The notes: generated by a model from the letters alone, not told the origin. A stretch of DNA of 64,000 nt from Hyphomicrobiales bacterium (GCA_013911885.1 JACESI010000002.1:310001-374000), one strand, 5' to 3'; positions 1 to 9,417 are shown, numbered from the stretch's first letter. A program made the numbers and translations.

Positions 1-674
1 GCGGTCGGGTTGTCGTTGAAGCCGGTCGAGAGGGCCCGGCAGGCGACAAAACCCGCGATGCCGAGGCGGCAGACACTCGATTCGGCACCGCCCGCCACCA
101 TCACATCTGCATCACCAAGGGCCACCATGCGCGAAGCATCACCAATCGCGTGTGCGCCCGTCGAGCAGGCCGTCACGACAGAATGATTCGGCCCCTTGAG
201 ACCGTGTTCGATGGATACATAACCGCTGATAAGATTGATCAGGCGACCGGGAATGAAAAACGGCGACAGACGGCGCGGGCCCTTGTCGCGAACGGTTATC
301 TCGCCCTCGCCGATCCCTTCAAGACCACCAACCCCGGAGCCGATGACGACGCCGGTGGCGCAGCGATCCTCATGGCTTTCCGGGTGCCAGTTCGCATCAT
401 CCAGCGCCTGCTTCGCTGCCGCCATGCCGTAAATGATGAAATCGTCGACCTTGCGCTGTTCCTTGGGGGACATGTAGGCGTCTGGGTTGAAGGTGCCATT
501 CGTCCCATCGCCGCGCGGAATCTGGCAGGCGATCTTGCAGGCGAGATCCTCAACATCGAAACTGCCGATCCGGGCTGCCGCATTGTGACTCGACAGCAGA
601 CGCGACCAGGTATGTTCCGCCCCGTCGCCCAGCGGGGTTACTGCCCCAATTCCGGTAATCACAACCCGTCGCAT
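1..674 (-). CDS. fabF: 3-oxoacyl-ACP synthase II (KAS II), C-terminus cut by window edge
   Basis: Condensing enzyme that elongates acyl-ACP with malonyl-ACP in type II fatty acid synthesis in the cytoplasm. The first 224 residues are in the window. The N-terminus reads MRRVVITGIGAVTPLG, the classic KAS II start, and the active-site Cys is residue 170 in the motif VVTACSTGAHAIG. The two catalytic His residues would lie beyond the left edge. The ATG at 672-674 (complement) has an AGGA ribosome binding site 8 bases upstream. It is the last gene of fabD-fabG-acpP-fabF on this strand and follows acpP after about 110 bases. The Cys motif and gene order make the call safe. Confidence 0.96.
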   Translation of the reverse strand, partial: MRRVVITGIGAVTPLGDGAEHTWSRLLSSHNAAARIGSFDVEDLACKIACQIPRGDGTNGTFNPDAYMSPKEQRKVDDFIIYGMAAAKQALDDANWHPESHEDRCATGVVIGSGVGGLEGIGEGEITVRDKGPRRLSPFFIPGRLINLISGYVSIEHGLKGPNHSVVTACSTGAHAIGDASRMVALGDADVMVAGGAESSVCRLGIAGFVACRALSTGFNDNPT

Positions 675-783
675 CTGAAAGTCCTGTATTGACTCGGCCG
701 GACCACGCGGTCTGCCGACTTTGGATAGCAAAATGCCAGCTCCCTTTCACAAGACAGCTGGCATCAGAATAAGACGTGAGGCG

Positions 784-1020
784 TTAAGCCGTCGCAGATT
801 CCAGAAATTTTACTGCATCGCCAACCGTCAAAATCGTCTCAGCAGCGTCGTCGGGGATTTCAACGCCGAATTCTTCCTCGAACGCCATCACGAGTTCGAC
901 GGTGTCGAGACTGTCCGCGCCGAGATCGTCAATGAAGCTCGCTTCGATCGTCACTTTGTCCGCATCGACACCGAGATGCTCGATGGCAATTTTTTTCACG
1001 CGATCTGCTATATCACTCAT
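784..1020 (-). CDS. acpP: acyl carrier protein
   Basis: Small acidic protein (78 aa) that carries growing acyl chains on a phosphopantetheine arm and serves the neighbouring fab enzymes. The attachment Ser is residue 37 in the motif [12 protein letters not shown]. Length and acidity match bacterial ACPs. A ribosome binding site (AGGAACG) precedes the ATG. The gene is separated by 233 bases from fabG upstream and 109 from fabF downstream, so it may have its own promoter, as is common for this highly expressed gene. Confidence 0.98.
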   Translation of the reverse strand: MSDIADRVKKIAIEHLGVDADKVTIEASFIDDLGADSLDTVELVMAFEEEFGVEIPDDAAETILTVGDAVKFLESATA

Positions 1021-1093
1021 GTTGTCGTTCCTAATTGTAAGGCCAAGTTTAACTCAACTTCCGATCCCGACAACCGCTTCACCGGCGCACGCG

Positions 1094-1122
1094 TTTATAC
1101 TGTGCTTTGTTTCCGTCAGGAA
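1094..1122 (-). promoter_or_regulatory. possible acpP promoter
   Basis: On the minus strand a TATAAA box (1094-1099) lies 17 bases from TTCCTG (1117-1122), about 75 bases before the acpP start, in the long fabG-acpP gap. The -10 is good but the -35 is weak, so this is only a candidate. Confidence 0.25.
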
Positions 1123-1253
1123 TATTCAGATGGCGTTTGCCACAGTCAGCAACAAGACGCAAGCCTCGCATCGATGGCAAATCCGTTATTTCAAGATTTG
1201 CGGCGAGAATTGACCACACAAATCACCCCAGAATTCTTCGCGCCCATTATTCA

Positions 1254-1991
1254 TCAGATCATCGCAAGCCCGCCGTTCACATGCAGCGTCTGTCCGGTCA
1301 CATAGGCCGCCTCATCGCTCGCGAGATAAGCCACGGCAGCGGCAATTTCTTTTGGCTGCCCAAGACGGGCGGCAGGTACATTTCCCAGAATCGCCTCGCG
1401 CTGCTTGGCGTCGAGACTATCGGTCATGGCCGTCTCGATAAAGCCCGGGGCGACACAATTCACCGTGATGTTTCGGCTTGCGACTTCCTGAGCGAGCGAC
1501 TTCGACATGCCGATAATGCCCGCCTTGGTTGCACAGTAATTGCCCTGCCCCGGATTTCCGGTCACGCCGACCACAGAGGTGATCTGGATGATCCGTCCGT
1601 GCCGCGCCTTCATCATGCCGCGCAGAACCGCCTTGGAGAGTTTGAACGCGGCGGTAAGGTTGACGGCCAGCACATCGTCCCATTCCTCGTCCTTCATGCG
1701 CATGAAGAGATTGTCGCGGGTGATGCCGGCATTGTTGACCAGAATGTCGATCCCGCCCATGGCCTCGATTGCGGCAGGCACGAGGCCTTCCACCGCTGAA
1801 GAATCCGAAAGATTGCAGACCATCGGATAGGCCCGCTCGCCAAGCCCTGATGCGACCGCCTCCAGCACGTCTCGGCGGGTTCCCGTCAGGGCGACATCGG
1901 CCCCGAGCCCGTGCAGCGTTTCGGCAATCGCCTTGCCAATGCCACCGGAAGCACCCGTGATGAGCGCCTTGCGCCCGGTCAGATCAAACAT
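1254..1991 (-). CDS. fabG: 3-oxoacyl-ACP reductase
   Basis: NADPH-dependent reduction of 3-oxoacyl-ACP to 3-hydroxyacyl-ACP, the second step of each elongation cycle. It is a 245-residue short-chain dehydrogenase: cofactor motif TGASGGIG at residues 12-19, NNAG at 86-89, and the catalytic Ser139, Tyr152 and Lys156 (YCATK). The ending HVNGGLAMI is typical of FabG. A strong GGAGGAA ribosome binding site precedes the ATG. It lies 49 bases after fabD and upstream of acpP, which separates it from the many other SDRs. Confidence 0.97.
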   Translation of the reverse strand: MFDLTGRKALITGASGGIGKAIAETLHGLGADVALTGTRRDVLEAVASGLGERAYPMVCNLSDSSAVEGLVPAAIEAMGGIDILVNNAGITRDNLFMRMKDEEWDDVLAVNLTAAFKLSKAVLRGMMKARHGRIIQITSVVGVTGNPGQGNYCATKAGIIGMSKSLAQEVASRNITVNCVAPGFIETAMTDSLDAKQREAILGNVPAARLGQPKEIAAAVAYLASDEAAYVTGQTLHVNGGLAMI

Positions 1992-2012
1992 GTCTCATTC
2001 CTCCCAAGAGCG

Positions 2013-2032
2013 CGTGCCCCGTCGGGGACACG
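2013..2032 (-). other. small hairpin between fabD and fabG
   Basis: The arms CGTGCCCC and GGGGACACG pair around a 3-base loop with one bulge, in the 49-base gap after the fabD stop. There is no T-run, so it may be an mRNA stability or processing hairpin rather than a terminator. Confidence 0.3.
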
Positions 2033-2040
2033 GGCCTGTT

Positions 2041-2982
2041 TCAGCTCCAGAGCGCGCGGGCACCTTCAAGATCACCCGGTTCGCCAAAACTCGCGGCGGC
2101 GGTTGCGCCATCCATCCGCCTGAACAGGCCGGTCAGAACCTTGCCTGCGCCGACTTCCAGCTGGTTTGTCACCGCGTTGTCGATTAGCCATTGCATCGAT
2201 TCGCGCCACCGCACGGACCCGGATACCTGCTCGACCAGTCGAGCGCGAATTTCGGCCGGTTCGCTCACCGGGCCTGCCAGGACATTGGCCACGATCGGCA
2301 CGCAGGGCGCCTTGATCGCAACGGATGACAATGCCTCGGCCATGACATCCGCCGCGGGCGCCATCAGGCGGCAATGGAACGGTGCGGACACGGGCAACAG
2401 CATGGCGCGCTTGGCTCCCTTTGCTTTCGCAATGTCGATGGCGCGCTCAACCGCGCTTTTTGTGCCGGAGACCACGATCTGGGCCGCGGCATTGTCGTTC
2501 GCCACTTCGCAGACGGCTCCCTGCGCGGCAATTTTCACGACATCGCGCACCGATTGAAGGTCCAGGCCGAGGACGACCGCCATCGCGCCCTCGCCGACGG
2601 GAACGGCTTCCTGCATCGCGCGACCGCGGATGCGCAGGAGGCGCGCCGCGTCAGCAATCGAGAAACTGCCGGCTGCGGCGAGCGCGGAATATTCGCCAAG
2701 CGAGTGCCCCGCGACGAAGCGGGCATGCATGGCAAGATCAAGGCCTTCCGATTGAAGCGCGCGGAAGGCTGCAAGGCTGGTTGCCATCAGCGCGGGCTGC
2801 GCATTCTGCGTCAGGGTCAGGCTTTCCTGCGATCCGTTCCAGATCAGGTCGGAAAGTTTTTCCGAAAGTGCGTCATCAACCTCCTCGAAGACCGCACGGG
2901 CGGCCGGATAGGCTTCTGCAAGGGCTTTTCCCATGCCGATTGTCTGGCTTCCCTGCCCCGGAAAAGTAAGTGAAAGCGTCAT
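2041..2982 (-). CDS. fabD: malonyl-CoA:ACP transacylase
   Basis: Loads malonate from malonyl-CoA onto ACP, supplying extender units to FabF. The 313-residue protein has the family signatures FPGQGSQ (residues 7-13), the nucleophile Ser94 in GHSLGE, and the partner His203 in PFHCRLM. Length is normal for the family. It is the first gene of the fabD-fabG-acpP-fabF run on the minus strand. Confidence 0.97.
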   Translation of the reverse strand: MTLSLTFPGQGSQTIGMGKALAEAYPAARAVFEEVDDALSEKLSDLIWNGSQESLTLTQNAQPALMATSLAAFRALQSEGLDLAMHARFVAGHSLGEYSALAAAGSFSIADAARLLRIRGRAMQEAVPVGEGAMAVVLGLDLQSVRDVVKIAAQGAVCEVANDNAAAQIVVSGTKSAVERAIDIAKAKGAKRAMLLPVSAPFHCRLMAPAADVMAEALSSVAIKAPCVPIVANVLAGPVSEPAEIRARLVEQVSGSVRWRESMQWLIDNAVTNQLEVGAGKVLTGLFRRMDGATAAASFGEPGDLEGARALWS

Positions 2983-3101
2983 GTTTTCCCGTCTGCCCCT
3001 GATCTGTAAGGTCTCGATGAGTGGCTAAATGAGGTTGACTTGTCAAGAAAGACGGCATCGCCAGCTGGGAAAAGAACAGGCAGCGATCGAGGCCCGGAAA
3101 C

Positions 3102-3130
3102 AAAAAGGCCGCCGGATTGTCCGGCGGCTT
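3102..3130 (-). terminator. rho-independent terminator after the chemoreceptor gene
   Basis: A perfect 9-bp inverted repeat (GCCGCCGGA at 3108-3116 and TCCGGCGGC at 3120-3128) with a 3-base loop. On the minus strand it is followed by a CTTTTT tract. It lies about 27 bases after the stop of the chemoreceptor gene and separates it from fabD. Confidence 0.9.
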
Positions 3131-3156
3131 TGATCTTCACTGACGGACGACGATGC

Positions 3157-4914
3157 TTATGCAGCCGCGACTTCATCGAGGAAGGTTGCAACCTTCGAAC
3201 GCAGGTTGTGGGTTTTCTCGGCAAGTTCCGCCGATGCCGACAGAACGAGCCCTGCCGAGCTTGCCGTTTCGTTGACTGACCCCGAGAGCATCGTCATGGT
3301 CGCAGAAACCGACGTTGCACTATGGGCTGCAAGCTGGACATTTTTCGAGATTTCCGACGTTGCGGCACCCTGCTGCTCGACCGCAGAAGCAATCGTCGTC
3401 GTATAGGCGTTGAGTTCTTCCATCGTGCCTGCGATCTCGGCAATCGCCTTCGCCGATTCTTCGGTCGAGTGCTGGATTTCGTTGATCTGGCCTGAAATCT
3501 CCTCGGTCGCCTTCGATGTCTGGTTGGCGAGTTCCTTCACTTCCGCCGCAACAACCGCAAAGCCCTTGCCCGTTTCGCCGGCGCGTGCGGCTTCGATCGT
3601 TGCGTTGAGGGCGAGAAGGTTCGTCTGTTCGGCAATCGCCTGGATGAGGACGACCACTTCACCGATCTTGGTTGCGGAAGATGCGAGGTTTTCGACCTTC
3701 TTGTTGGTTTCGCGGGTGCGCTCGGTCGTTTTTGAAACCATCACCTTGGTTTCCTGAACCTGACGGGCGATTTCAGCAATGGATGCGTTGAGTTCTTCGC
3801 CTGCGCTCGCAACCGTCTGCATGTTGTGGTTGACTTCGTCGGTCGCAGACTGAACATCGCTCGATTTGCCGCTGCTTGTCTGTGCAATCTGCGACAGGGC
3901 ATTGGCGGTTTGATCGAGCGTGAACGTTGTGCTCTCGACGCTCGAAAGCAGTGCCTGAGCGTCGGCACGGAACTGGCTGACGATATTTTCGATCCGGCGC
4001 TGACGCTCCTGCTCGAATGCATCCGCATCGGCTTTCGATGCGAAGAGCTCTTGACGCTCTTTCGATTTGTACTTCAGCTCCTCGATTGCCTTGGCCATCA
4101 AACCAATCTGATCGGTGCGCTCAAGATGGGAAACCTGAAGATCGAAATCATCCCTGGCAACGCTCTGCGCGTCGGTGGCAAGGGTTGTGAGCGGCTTCAG
4201 AAGGGCACGCACCATAATGATCGTGATCAGCAGCGTGATGCTGACAATGACCAAAAACGATACGCCGAATTCCAGCATGAAATCATTCACGGATGCAAGC
4301 ACCGCGTTCTTTTCAACACCGGCGTAGAGAATACCGATTACCTGATTTGAGCCGTTAAAAATTGGCTCGTAAATCGTATAATAGGGTTTACCGAGAATCA
4401 CCGCCTCGCCGCGATAGGTCTTGCCCTGGGTCAGAACGGGATAGACTGCGCCTTTCTGGCCGAGCGGCGTGCCGACAGCGCGGTTGCCATCCGGCTTGAT
4501 GATGTTCGTGGTCTTGCGGAAGAAGTCCTTCTTCTCGCTGTCCCAGGCAAACACCGTCGCCGTTTCACCGGTCATGCGACCGACGATGTCGATCATGTCA
4601 TGATCGGTAAACTCAGGCAGGCTTGGCACCTGGACACGCTTGACATTGTTGGCGTTGTCCCACTCGACATTGACACCTTCAATCGTTGATTGAAGGATGG
4701 TCGCCGCAACGCGAAGGCTGCTGTTCTGGGAAAGAACTGCCCGTTCCGCTGCCTGGTTAACCTTCAGCGAATAGGTGACATAGCCCACAACGGTCAGCGC
4801 AAGAATGATGAGCGCCGCATTGGTCAAGACCAGAGACGAAGTAATCGATCGTGGTTTCAGAAGAGATTTCATTGGATAGAGCCCCATCGGAATATAAGGA
4901 ATTACGCTGACCAT
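3157..4914 (-). CDS. methyl-accepting chemotaxis protein with periplasmic Cache-type domain
   Basis: Transmembrane chemoreceptor, 585 aa. Residues 1-26 are cytoplasmic and 27-48 form TM1. A periplasmic sensor of the single-Cache type spans about 55-205 (it contains [10 protein letters not shown] and [17 protein letters not shown]). TM2 is about 215-236, then a HAMP linker to about 288. The signalling coiled coil bears the conserved hairpin tip around 425-455 ([20 protein letters not shown]). There is no C-terminal CheR-binding pentapeptide; it ends LDEVAAA. No che genes are nearby, so it is an orphan receptor that must signal to a remote cluster. The start is uncertain. The ATG at 4914 abuts a G-run, and the ATG at 4872 (residue 15) has GGGG 9 bases upstream and is equally plausible. 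The ligand cannot be told. Confidence 0.95.
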   Translation of the reverse strand: MVSVIPYIPMGLYPMKSLLKPRSITSSLVLTNAALIILALTVVGYVTYSLKVNQAAERAVLSQNSSLRVAATILQSTIEGVNVEWDNANNVKRVQVPSLPEFTDHDMIDIVGRMTGETATVFAWDSEKKDFFRKTTNIIKPDGNRAVGTPLGQKGAVYPVLTQGKTYRGEAVILGKPYYTIYEPIFNGSNQVIGILYAGVEKNAVLASVNDFMLEFGVSFLVIVSITLLITIIMVRALLKPLTTLATDAQSVARDDFDLQVSHLERTDQIGLMAKAIEELKYKSKERQELFASKADADAFEQERQRRIENIVSQFRADAQALLSSVESTTFTLDQTANALSQIAQTSSGKSSDVQSATDEVNHNMQTVASAGEELNASIAEIARQVQETKVMVSKTTERTRETNKKVENLASSATKIGEVVVLIQAIAEQTNLLALNATIEAARAGETGKGFAVVAAEVKELANQTSKATEEISGQINEIQHSTEESAKAIAEIAGTMEELNAYTTTIASAVEQQGAATSEISKNVQLAAHSATSVSATMTMLSGSVNETASSAGLVLSASAELAEKTHNLRSKVATFLDEVAAA

Positions 4915-5249
4915 CCCCCAAACTGGTTAACCCGGTATGAATGCCGCCCTGAAAAAGCCACGAACTATTAGGTTTTTTCCCGGCCTTTTGGGCTTACGCA
5001 AGGTGAGTTTCCGCTCAAAAAGGCTTGCATAATTATTCAGAACCTATATGCAACGGCGATCCTGGCCGTGGGCTGGGGGCTGAACGGAAGGCTGTCTTCG
5101 AGAAATCGTCGTCAGCAGGCAGAAAAAGAGTATGCCGCCTTCCCGTGTCTCCGCTCTCCACTGGTGCTTATTCTGCCTTTCTTTCAAAAGACGGGTGTTT
5201 GAGGCTTCGCGCTCGCGGCTGATGGGAATTGAAACTGGAAAGGCAGCAA
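4915..5249. other. divergent intergenic region between chemoreceptor and rpsF
   Basis: A non-coding stretch of 335 bases. It contains the 8-bp palindrome GGTTAACC (4925-4932) close to the chemoreceptor start, a candidate rpsF promoter near 5021-5050, and a leader of about 190 bases before rpsF. Leaders of rpsF operons in other bacteria can bind the S6:S18 complex. I could not confirm that structure by eye. Confidence 0.5.
5021..5050 (+). promoter_or_regulatory. candidate rpsF operon promoter
   Basis: The sequence has GGCTTGCAT (5022-5030) followed by TATATG (5045-5050). The exact -35 register is ambiguous: spacing is 14 bases from TTGCAT, or 17 if GGCTTG is the -35. The AT-rich spacer and its place upstream of rpsF support a promoter, but weakly. 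Confidence 0.3.
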
Positions 5250-5702
5250 ATGGCCCTTTATGAGCATATCTTTATGGCGCGTCAGGACGTGTCAGCGCAG
5301 CAGGTCGATCAGATGATCGAACAATACAAAGCCCTGCTCGAAGAAAATGGTGGCAGCGTCACCAAAACCGAGAATTGGGGCCTGAAGTCCCTCTCCTTTA
5401 AAATTGCAAAGAACCGCAAGGCGCACTACGCCCTCATGAACATTACCGCGCCAAGCGCGGCCGTGCTCGAGATGGAGCGCCAGATGCGCATCAATGAAGA
5501 CATCCTGCGCTTCCAGACGCTGCGCGTCGAGGAACTCGAGGAAGGCCCGTCGGTGATGCTACAGAAGCGTGACCGTGACGACCGCCCTACCCGCGGACCA
5601 CGTGATGATCGCGGTGACCGGGGCGACAGTCGTGACCGGGGCGACAGCCGTGACCGGGGTGATCGTTTCGACCGCGGTTCCCGCGGCCCACGCGACGAAT
5701 AG
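5250..5702 (+). CDS. rpsF: 30S ribosomal protein S6 with basic-acidic C-terminal tail
   Basis: S6 binds 16S rRNA together with S18 on the 30S platform. The 150-residue protein starts [13 protein letters not shown], the usual S6 opening. The ATG at 5250 has GGAAAGG 6 bases upstream, so it is preferred over the in-frame TTG at 5229. The folded domain ends near residue 105. The rest is an Arg/Asp/Gly-rich tail (repeats of RDRGDS) encoded by 18-bp tandem repeats. First gene of the rpsF-rpsR-DUF2232-rplI operon. Confidence 0.97.
   Translation: MALYEHIFMARQDVSAQQVDQMIEQYKALLEENGGSVTKTENWGLKSLSFKIAKNRKAHYALMNITAPSAAVLEMERQMRINEDILRFQTLRVEELEEGPSVMLQKRDRDDRPTRGPRDDRGDRGDSRDRGDSRDRGDRFDRGSRGPRDE
5614..5667 (+). 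repeat. 18-bp tandem repeats in the 3' end of rpsF
   Basis: Three in-frame units of 18 bases begin GTGACCGGGG (5614, 5632, 5650). The first two are identical but for one base and the third has diverged. They encode the DRGDSR repeats of the S6 tail. Confidence 0.9.
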
Positions 5703-5715
5703 GGAGTTTTGAAAA

Positions 5716-5964
5716 ATGGTTGAAATCGCACAACAGTCTTCTCGCCGTCCGTTCTTTCGTCGCCGCAAATCGTGCCCGTTCACCGGACCGAATGCGCCGA
5801 AAATCGACTACAAGGACATTCGCCTTCTGCAGCGCTACATTTCCGAGCGCGGCAAGATCGTTCCAAGCCGGATCACCGCTGTCTCGATCAAGAAGCAGCG
5901 CGAGCTTGCAAAAGCGATCAAACGCGCTCGTTTTCTGAGCCTCCTGCCTTATGTAATCAAGTAA
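5716..5964 (+). CDS. rpsR: 30S ribosomal protein S18
   Basis: Partner of S6 on the 30S platform. The 82-residue protein has the family core [15 protein letters not shown] and [16 protein letters not shown], and a basic N-terminus. It starts 13 bases after rpsF, with GGGAG upstream of the ATG. Order and length are standard for alphaproteobacteria. Confidence 0.98.
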   Translation: MVEIAQQSSRRPFFRRRKSCPFTGPNAPKIDYKDIRLLQRYISERGKIVPSRITAVSIKKQRELAKAIKRARFLSLLPYVIK

Positions 5965-6076
5965 GATCATTCGCAAAATCGGGGCGCATTGCTTGTCGCG
6001 GTGCGCCCTCAAAATCGATCCATGTTGGGCCGGGCAATCCTTGATCCGGTTCTAACCGCAAGCGCGGGACAGCGTC

Positions 6077-7006
6077 ATGAAACCACAAAGCCTTCTGATT
6101 GCGATTGTTGCCGGAACGACCTCTGTCGTGCTCCTGGCGGCCGGCCTTGCCGGGACGGCGCTTGCCTTGCCGCTGATGGTGCTTTCGCCCTTGCCGATCG
6201 CGATTGCGGGCCTCGGCTGGGGCAGTCTCGCCGGTTTGGTTGCAGCCATCATTGGCTCCTTCCTGCTCAGTGTTGTTTTTGTCGGCTTCAGCGGCGTTTT
6301 CTTTGCAATCATCATTGCCTTGCCGATGGCCTATCTTGTTCATCTGATCGGACTTTCGCGCCAGGATGACCCGGCGCTTCCCGAGGAATGGTTTCCGGTG
6401 GGCGATGTCTTGTTTCGCGCCATCATCATCGGCGGCATTGTGGTCGGCAGCGTCCTGATTGTCTCGGGTTTTGATATCAGTGAGGTAACGGCTGCCGCGC
6501 ACAGCTCTTTTGACGATGCCCTGAAAACGCTTGATCCGCGCGCGCGCGATGCCATGCTGAAAGCGATCGACTTTCAGGTGCGCCTGACGCCTTATTCTAT
6601 GGCGATGGTCTGGTTGCTCGTGGTCTGGCTCAATCTCTGGCTTGCCATCAAGGTCGCCAAAACATCGGACCGGCTGCGTCGCCCCTCGTTTCGCCTGCGC
6701 GATGCCGATCTTCCTTTATACACGCTGGCGCTTTTCGGTGCGGGCATAGTGATCAGCTTCATTCCGGCGCCCCTCGGCTTCGCCGGTGCGGCCTTTGTCG
6801 GCATCATCGCGATGGCGCTCATCATTCTTGGTTTCAACACGCTTCATGTCATCACCGCGCGCAATCCCCTGCGGGGAATGCTTCTCACCTTCGTTTATTT
6901 CGGCACGATCCTGATCGGTCTGCCCGCAATCGCGATTTTTCTGATCGGCTTGCTCGATCTCGTCTTCAAACTCCGGAACCGCTATCGCACGGCTCACCCG
7001 GACTGA
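6077..7006 (+). CDS. DUF2232 (YybS-like) membrane protein
   Basis: A polytopic inner-membrane protein of 309 aa with about eight hydrophobic segments: two N-terminal pairs before residue 100, one near 110-135, one near 175-195 and three between 215 and 300. It ends in a basic tail (KLRNRYRTAHPD). The position between rpsR and rplI is characteristic of the DUF2232 family in alphaproteobacteria. Related Firmicutes YybS proteins also sit by ribosomal genes. Its biochemical role is unknown. It is probably co-transcribed with rpsF-rplI. Confidence 0.85.
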   Translation: MKPQSLLIAIVAGTTSVVLLAAGLAGTALALPLMVLSPLPIAIAGLGWGSLAGLVAAIIGSFLLSVVFVGFSGVFFAIIIALPMAYLVHLIGLSRQDDPALPEEWFPVGDVLFRAIIIGGIVVGSVLIVSGFDISEVTAAAHSSFDDALKTLDPRARDAMLKAIDFQVRLTPYSMAMVWLLVVWLNLWLAIKVAKTSDRLRRPSFRLRDADLPLYTLALFGAGIVISFIPAPLGFAGAAFVGIIAMALIILGFNTLHVITARNPLRGMLLTFVYFGTILIGLPAIAIFLIGLLDLVFKLRNRYRTAHPD

Positions 7007-7034
7007 ACCCACAACTTCAACAGGAGTATAATTC

Positions 7035-7604
7035 ATGGAAATCATTCTACTTGAGCGCATTGCCAAACTCGGCCAGATGGGCGACGTTGTCCGCGTCAAA
7101 GACGGCTTCGCGCGCAACTTCCTTCTGCCTTCGGGCAAGGCGCTGCGGGCGACGGACGCCAACCGCCGGAAATTCGACACCCAGCGCGCCGAACTCGAAG
7201 CGCGCAACCTCGAACGCAAATCCGAAGCAGCGAGTGCCGGCGATAAACTGACCGGCTTCACCTTCGAAGTGATCCGCTCCGCCGGTGAAACCGGCCAGCT
7301 TTATGGTTCGGTTTCCGCCCGCGATATCGCTGATACGCTCAATGCCGCAGGCTACAATGTCAGCCGCTCGCAGGTGGCGCTTGAGCAGCCGATCAAGACG
7401 ATCGGCCTTCATTCCGTACCGATTTCGCTTCACCCGGAAGTTGAAGTGACCGTGATCGCCAACGTCGCGCGCTCATCCGACGAGGCAAAACGCCAGGTCG
7501 CCGGTGAAGACCTCTCGCAGCGCGAGGAAATCGAGCTCGACCTTCAGGTTTTTGACGGCGATATGGACGGTTTCTTCGAAGACGATGGCGACGATAACAA
7601 GTAA
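7035..7604 (+). CDS. rplI: 50S ribosomal protein L9
   Basis: L9 has two rRNA-binding domains joined by a long helix at the L1 side of the 50S subunit. The N-terminal signature is [19 protein letters not shown] with GFARNFLLP following. The C-terminal domain contains [14 protein letters not shown]. At 189 aa it is longer than the 149 aa of E. coli because of an acidic tail ([17 protein letters not shown]), common in alphaproteobacteria. It ends the rpsF operon, with a terminator behind it. Confidence 0.98.
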   Translation: MEIILLERIAKLGQMGDVVRVKDGFARNFLLPSGKALRATDANRRKFDTQRAELEARNLERKSEAASAGDKLTGFTFEVIRSAGETGQLYGSVSARDIADTLNAAGYNVSRSQVALEQPIKTIGLHSVPISLHPEVEVTVIANVARSSDEAKRQVAGEDLSQREEIELDLQVFDGDMDGFFEDDGDDNK

Positions 7605-7911
7605 GTCGCGGCCTCATCGCTGATCATATTGGAAAACCCGGAAAACGCGCGCCGTTCTCGGGTTTTCTCCAAGTTTTCTCCGGGTTTTTCATGACTGATA
7701 CAAAAAGACTATAATCGGTATAAGATTCTGATTTTTCACGTTTTTGATCATCCTATCCACGTGTTTTCACAGGCTTGTTCACAATCACCTGCCCGCACAC
7801 TGACAAAACCGCGACAAATCAAAAAAATAATCCTTGCAAGGGATTCTTTCCTTTTGTCGGCTTTCCTAACCGGTTATCACCGTCCATCATCGAATTAAGG
7901 ACGAAACTGAC
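7605..7911 (+). other. rplI-dnaB intergenic region
   Basis: About 300 bases. It holds the rplI terminator (7631-7690), then an AT-rich stretch with TATAAT at 7710-7715 (a possible -10 with TTCATG 16 bases upstream), and the 10-bp palindrome CCTTGCAAGG near 7832-7841. Nothing coding was seen. Confidence 0.45.
7631..7690 (+). terminator. terminator of the rpsF-rplI operon
   Basis: The inverted repeat GAAAACCCG (7632-7640) and CGGGTTTTC (7659-7667) flanks an 18-base loop and is followed by TTTTCTCCGGGTTTTT. A second CGGGTTTTT copy (7681-7689) could pair with the same left arm and give an alternative stem. Confidence 0.75.
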
Positions 7912-9405
7912 ATGCCACCGGCTCCCGGCTTTGCGCCTGCGAATGAACCGCAGAAGATTGAGGAATACCGCAAGCTTCCGGCCAATATCGAGGTCGAGCA
8001 GGCGCTGCTCGGCGCCATCCTTGTCAACAACAACGCCTATGACCGGGTGTCCGACTTTCTGAAACCGGAACATTTCTTCGAACCGATCCATCAGTTGATC
8101 TATGAAGAAGCCGGCAAGATCATCCGCATGGACAAGATCGCAAACCCGATCACCGTCAAAACCTTTCTGCCACAGGATCAACAGGTCGGCGACATAACGC
8201 TCGCGCAATATCTCGCCCGGCTTGCGGGCGAAGCCACCACAATCATCAATGCGGTCGATTATGGCCGCGCGATACAGGACCTTGCGATCCGCCGCGCGCT
8301 GATCGGCGTTGGCGAGGAAGTGGTCAACACCGCTTTCGACGCACCCTCCGGCCATTCGCCGCGTGATCAGATCGAGGATGCGGAAAAACGCCTTTTCGCG
8401 CTTGCCGAAACCGGCAATCAGTCGCGCGGTTTCATGAATTTCGCGGAAGCGCTTACCCAATCCGTGCGCATGGCGGCGGCAGCCTATCAGCGCGAGGGGC
8501 AGCTTTCAGGTTGCGCAACGGGGCTTGTCGATCTCGACCGGCGGATGGGCGGCCTGCAATCGTCCGACCTCATCATCATCGCTGCGCGCCCCGGCATGGG
8601 CAAGACTTCGCTTGCGACCAATATCGCCTATAACATCGCCGCCGCTTACGAGCCCGAGGTGCAGGCGGACGGGACAATCAAGGCGAAGAATGGCGGTCGG
8701 GTGGGCTTTTTCTCGCTTGAAATGTCGGCGGAACAGCTCGCAACCCGCGTGATTTCCGAACAGGCAGAGATTTCATCCTCCAGAATCCGGCGCGGCGAGA
8801 TCACCGCTGCCGATTACGACAAGCTCACTTATGCAATGCAGGACATGCAGTCGAAGCCCCTCTTCATCGATCAGACCGGCGGCATCTCGATTGCACAGCT
8901 TGCAACCCGCGCGCGCCGCCTGAAACGCCAGCACGGGCTTGATGTTCTGGTCGTTGATTATGTTCAGCTGATGAGCGGCAGTTCAAAGAATGCGGCGAAC
9001 CGCGTTCAGGAAATCACCGAGATCACCACCGGGCTCAAATCGCTCGCAAAAGAGCTCAATGTGCCGATTATCGCCCTGTCACAGCTCTCGCGTGCCGTCG
9101 AAAGCCGCGACGACAAGCGCCCTCTGCTTTCGGATCTTCGTGAATCCGGCTCCATTGAGCAGGACGCCGACGTTGTGATCTTCATCTATCGTGAGGAATA
9201 TTATCTCCAGAACAAAGAGCCGCCCCAGGATGATCCGGGCTATGCGGAATGGTTTACCAAAATGGAGAAAGCGCGCGGTGTTGCCGAAATCATCGTCGCC
9301 AAACAGAGACACGGCCCGACAGGGATCGTGCAGGTTGCCTTCACACCGCAGTTCACGCGCTTCTCGGACCTTGCCGATCCGTCGCGCCTGCCGGACCATT
9401 ATTAG
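7912..9405 (+). CDS. dnaB: replicative DNA helicase DnaB
   Basis: Hexameric 5'-3' helicase that unwinds DNA at the replication fork. At 497 aa it shows an N-terminal domain (residues 20-165, beginning PANIEVEQALLGA), a linker, and a RecA-like domain with Walker A ARPGMGKTS at 225-233 and Walker B VLVVDYVQLMSG. A short insertion before FFSLEMS (around residues 243-262) is far too short to be an intein. Upstream of alr and radA with only 12 bases to alr. Confidence 0.98.
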   Translation: MPPAPGFAPANEPQKIEEYRKLPANIEVEQALLGAILVNNNAYDRVSDFLKPEHFFEPIHQLIYEEAGKIIRMDKIANPITVKTFLPQDQQVGDITLAQYLARLAGEATTIINAVDYGRAIQDLAIRRALIGVGEEVVNTAFDAPSGHSPRDQIEDAEKRLFALAETGNQSRGFMNFAEALTQSVRMAAAAYQREGQLSGCATGLVDLDRRMGGLQSSDLIIIAARPGMGKTSLATNIAYNIAAAYEPEVQADGTIKAKNGGRVGFFSLEMSAEQLATRVISEQAEISSSRIRRGEITAADYDKLTYAMQDMQSKPLFIDQTGGISIAQLATRARRLKRQHGLDVLVVDYVQLMSGSSKNAANRVQEITEITTGLKSLAKELNVPIIALSQLSRAVESRDDKRPLLSDLRESGSIEQDADVVIFIYREEYYLQNKEPPQDDPGYAEWFTKMEKARGVAEIIVAKQRHGPTGIVQVAFTPQFTRFSDLADPSRLPDHY

Positions 9406-9417
9406 GTTTTGCCGCTG

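Noticed and set aside
5614..5667. Repeat array as a possible CRISPR
   Set aside because: The 18-bp units are contiguous without spacers and lie in frame inside rpsF.
7741..7800. TATCCAC and TGTTCACAA-like words upstream of dnaB as an origin with DnaA boxes
   Set aside because: None matches the DnaA box well, there is no cluster, and no origin-linked genes (dnaA, gidA, parA) are nearby.
8641..8710. Insertion in DnaB as an intein
   Set aside because: It is only about 20 residues and DnaB proteins of this group commonly have it. No intein splice motifs.
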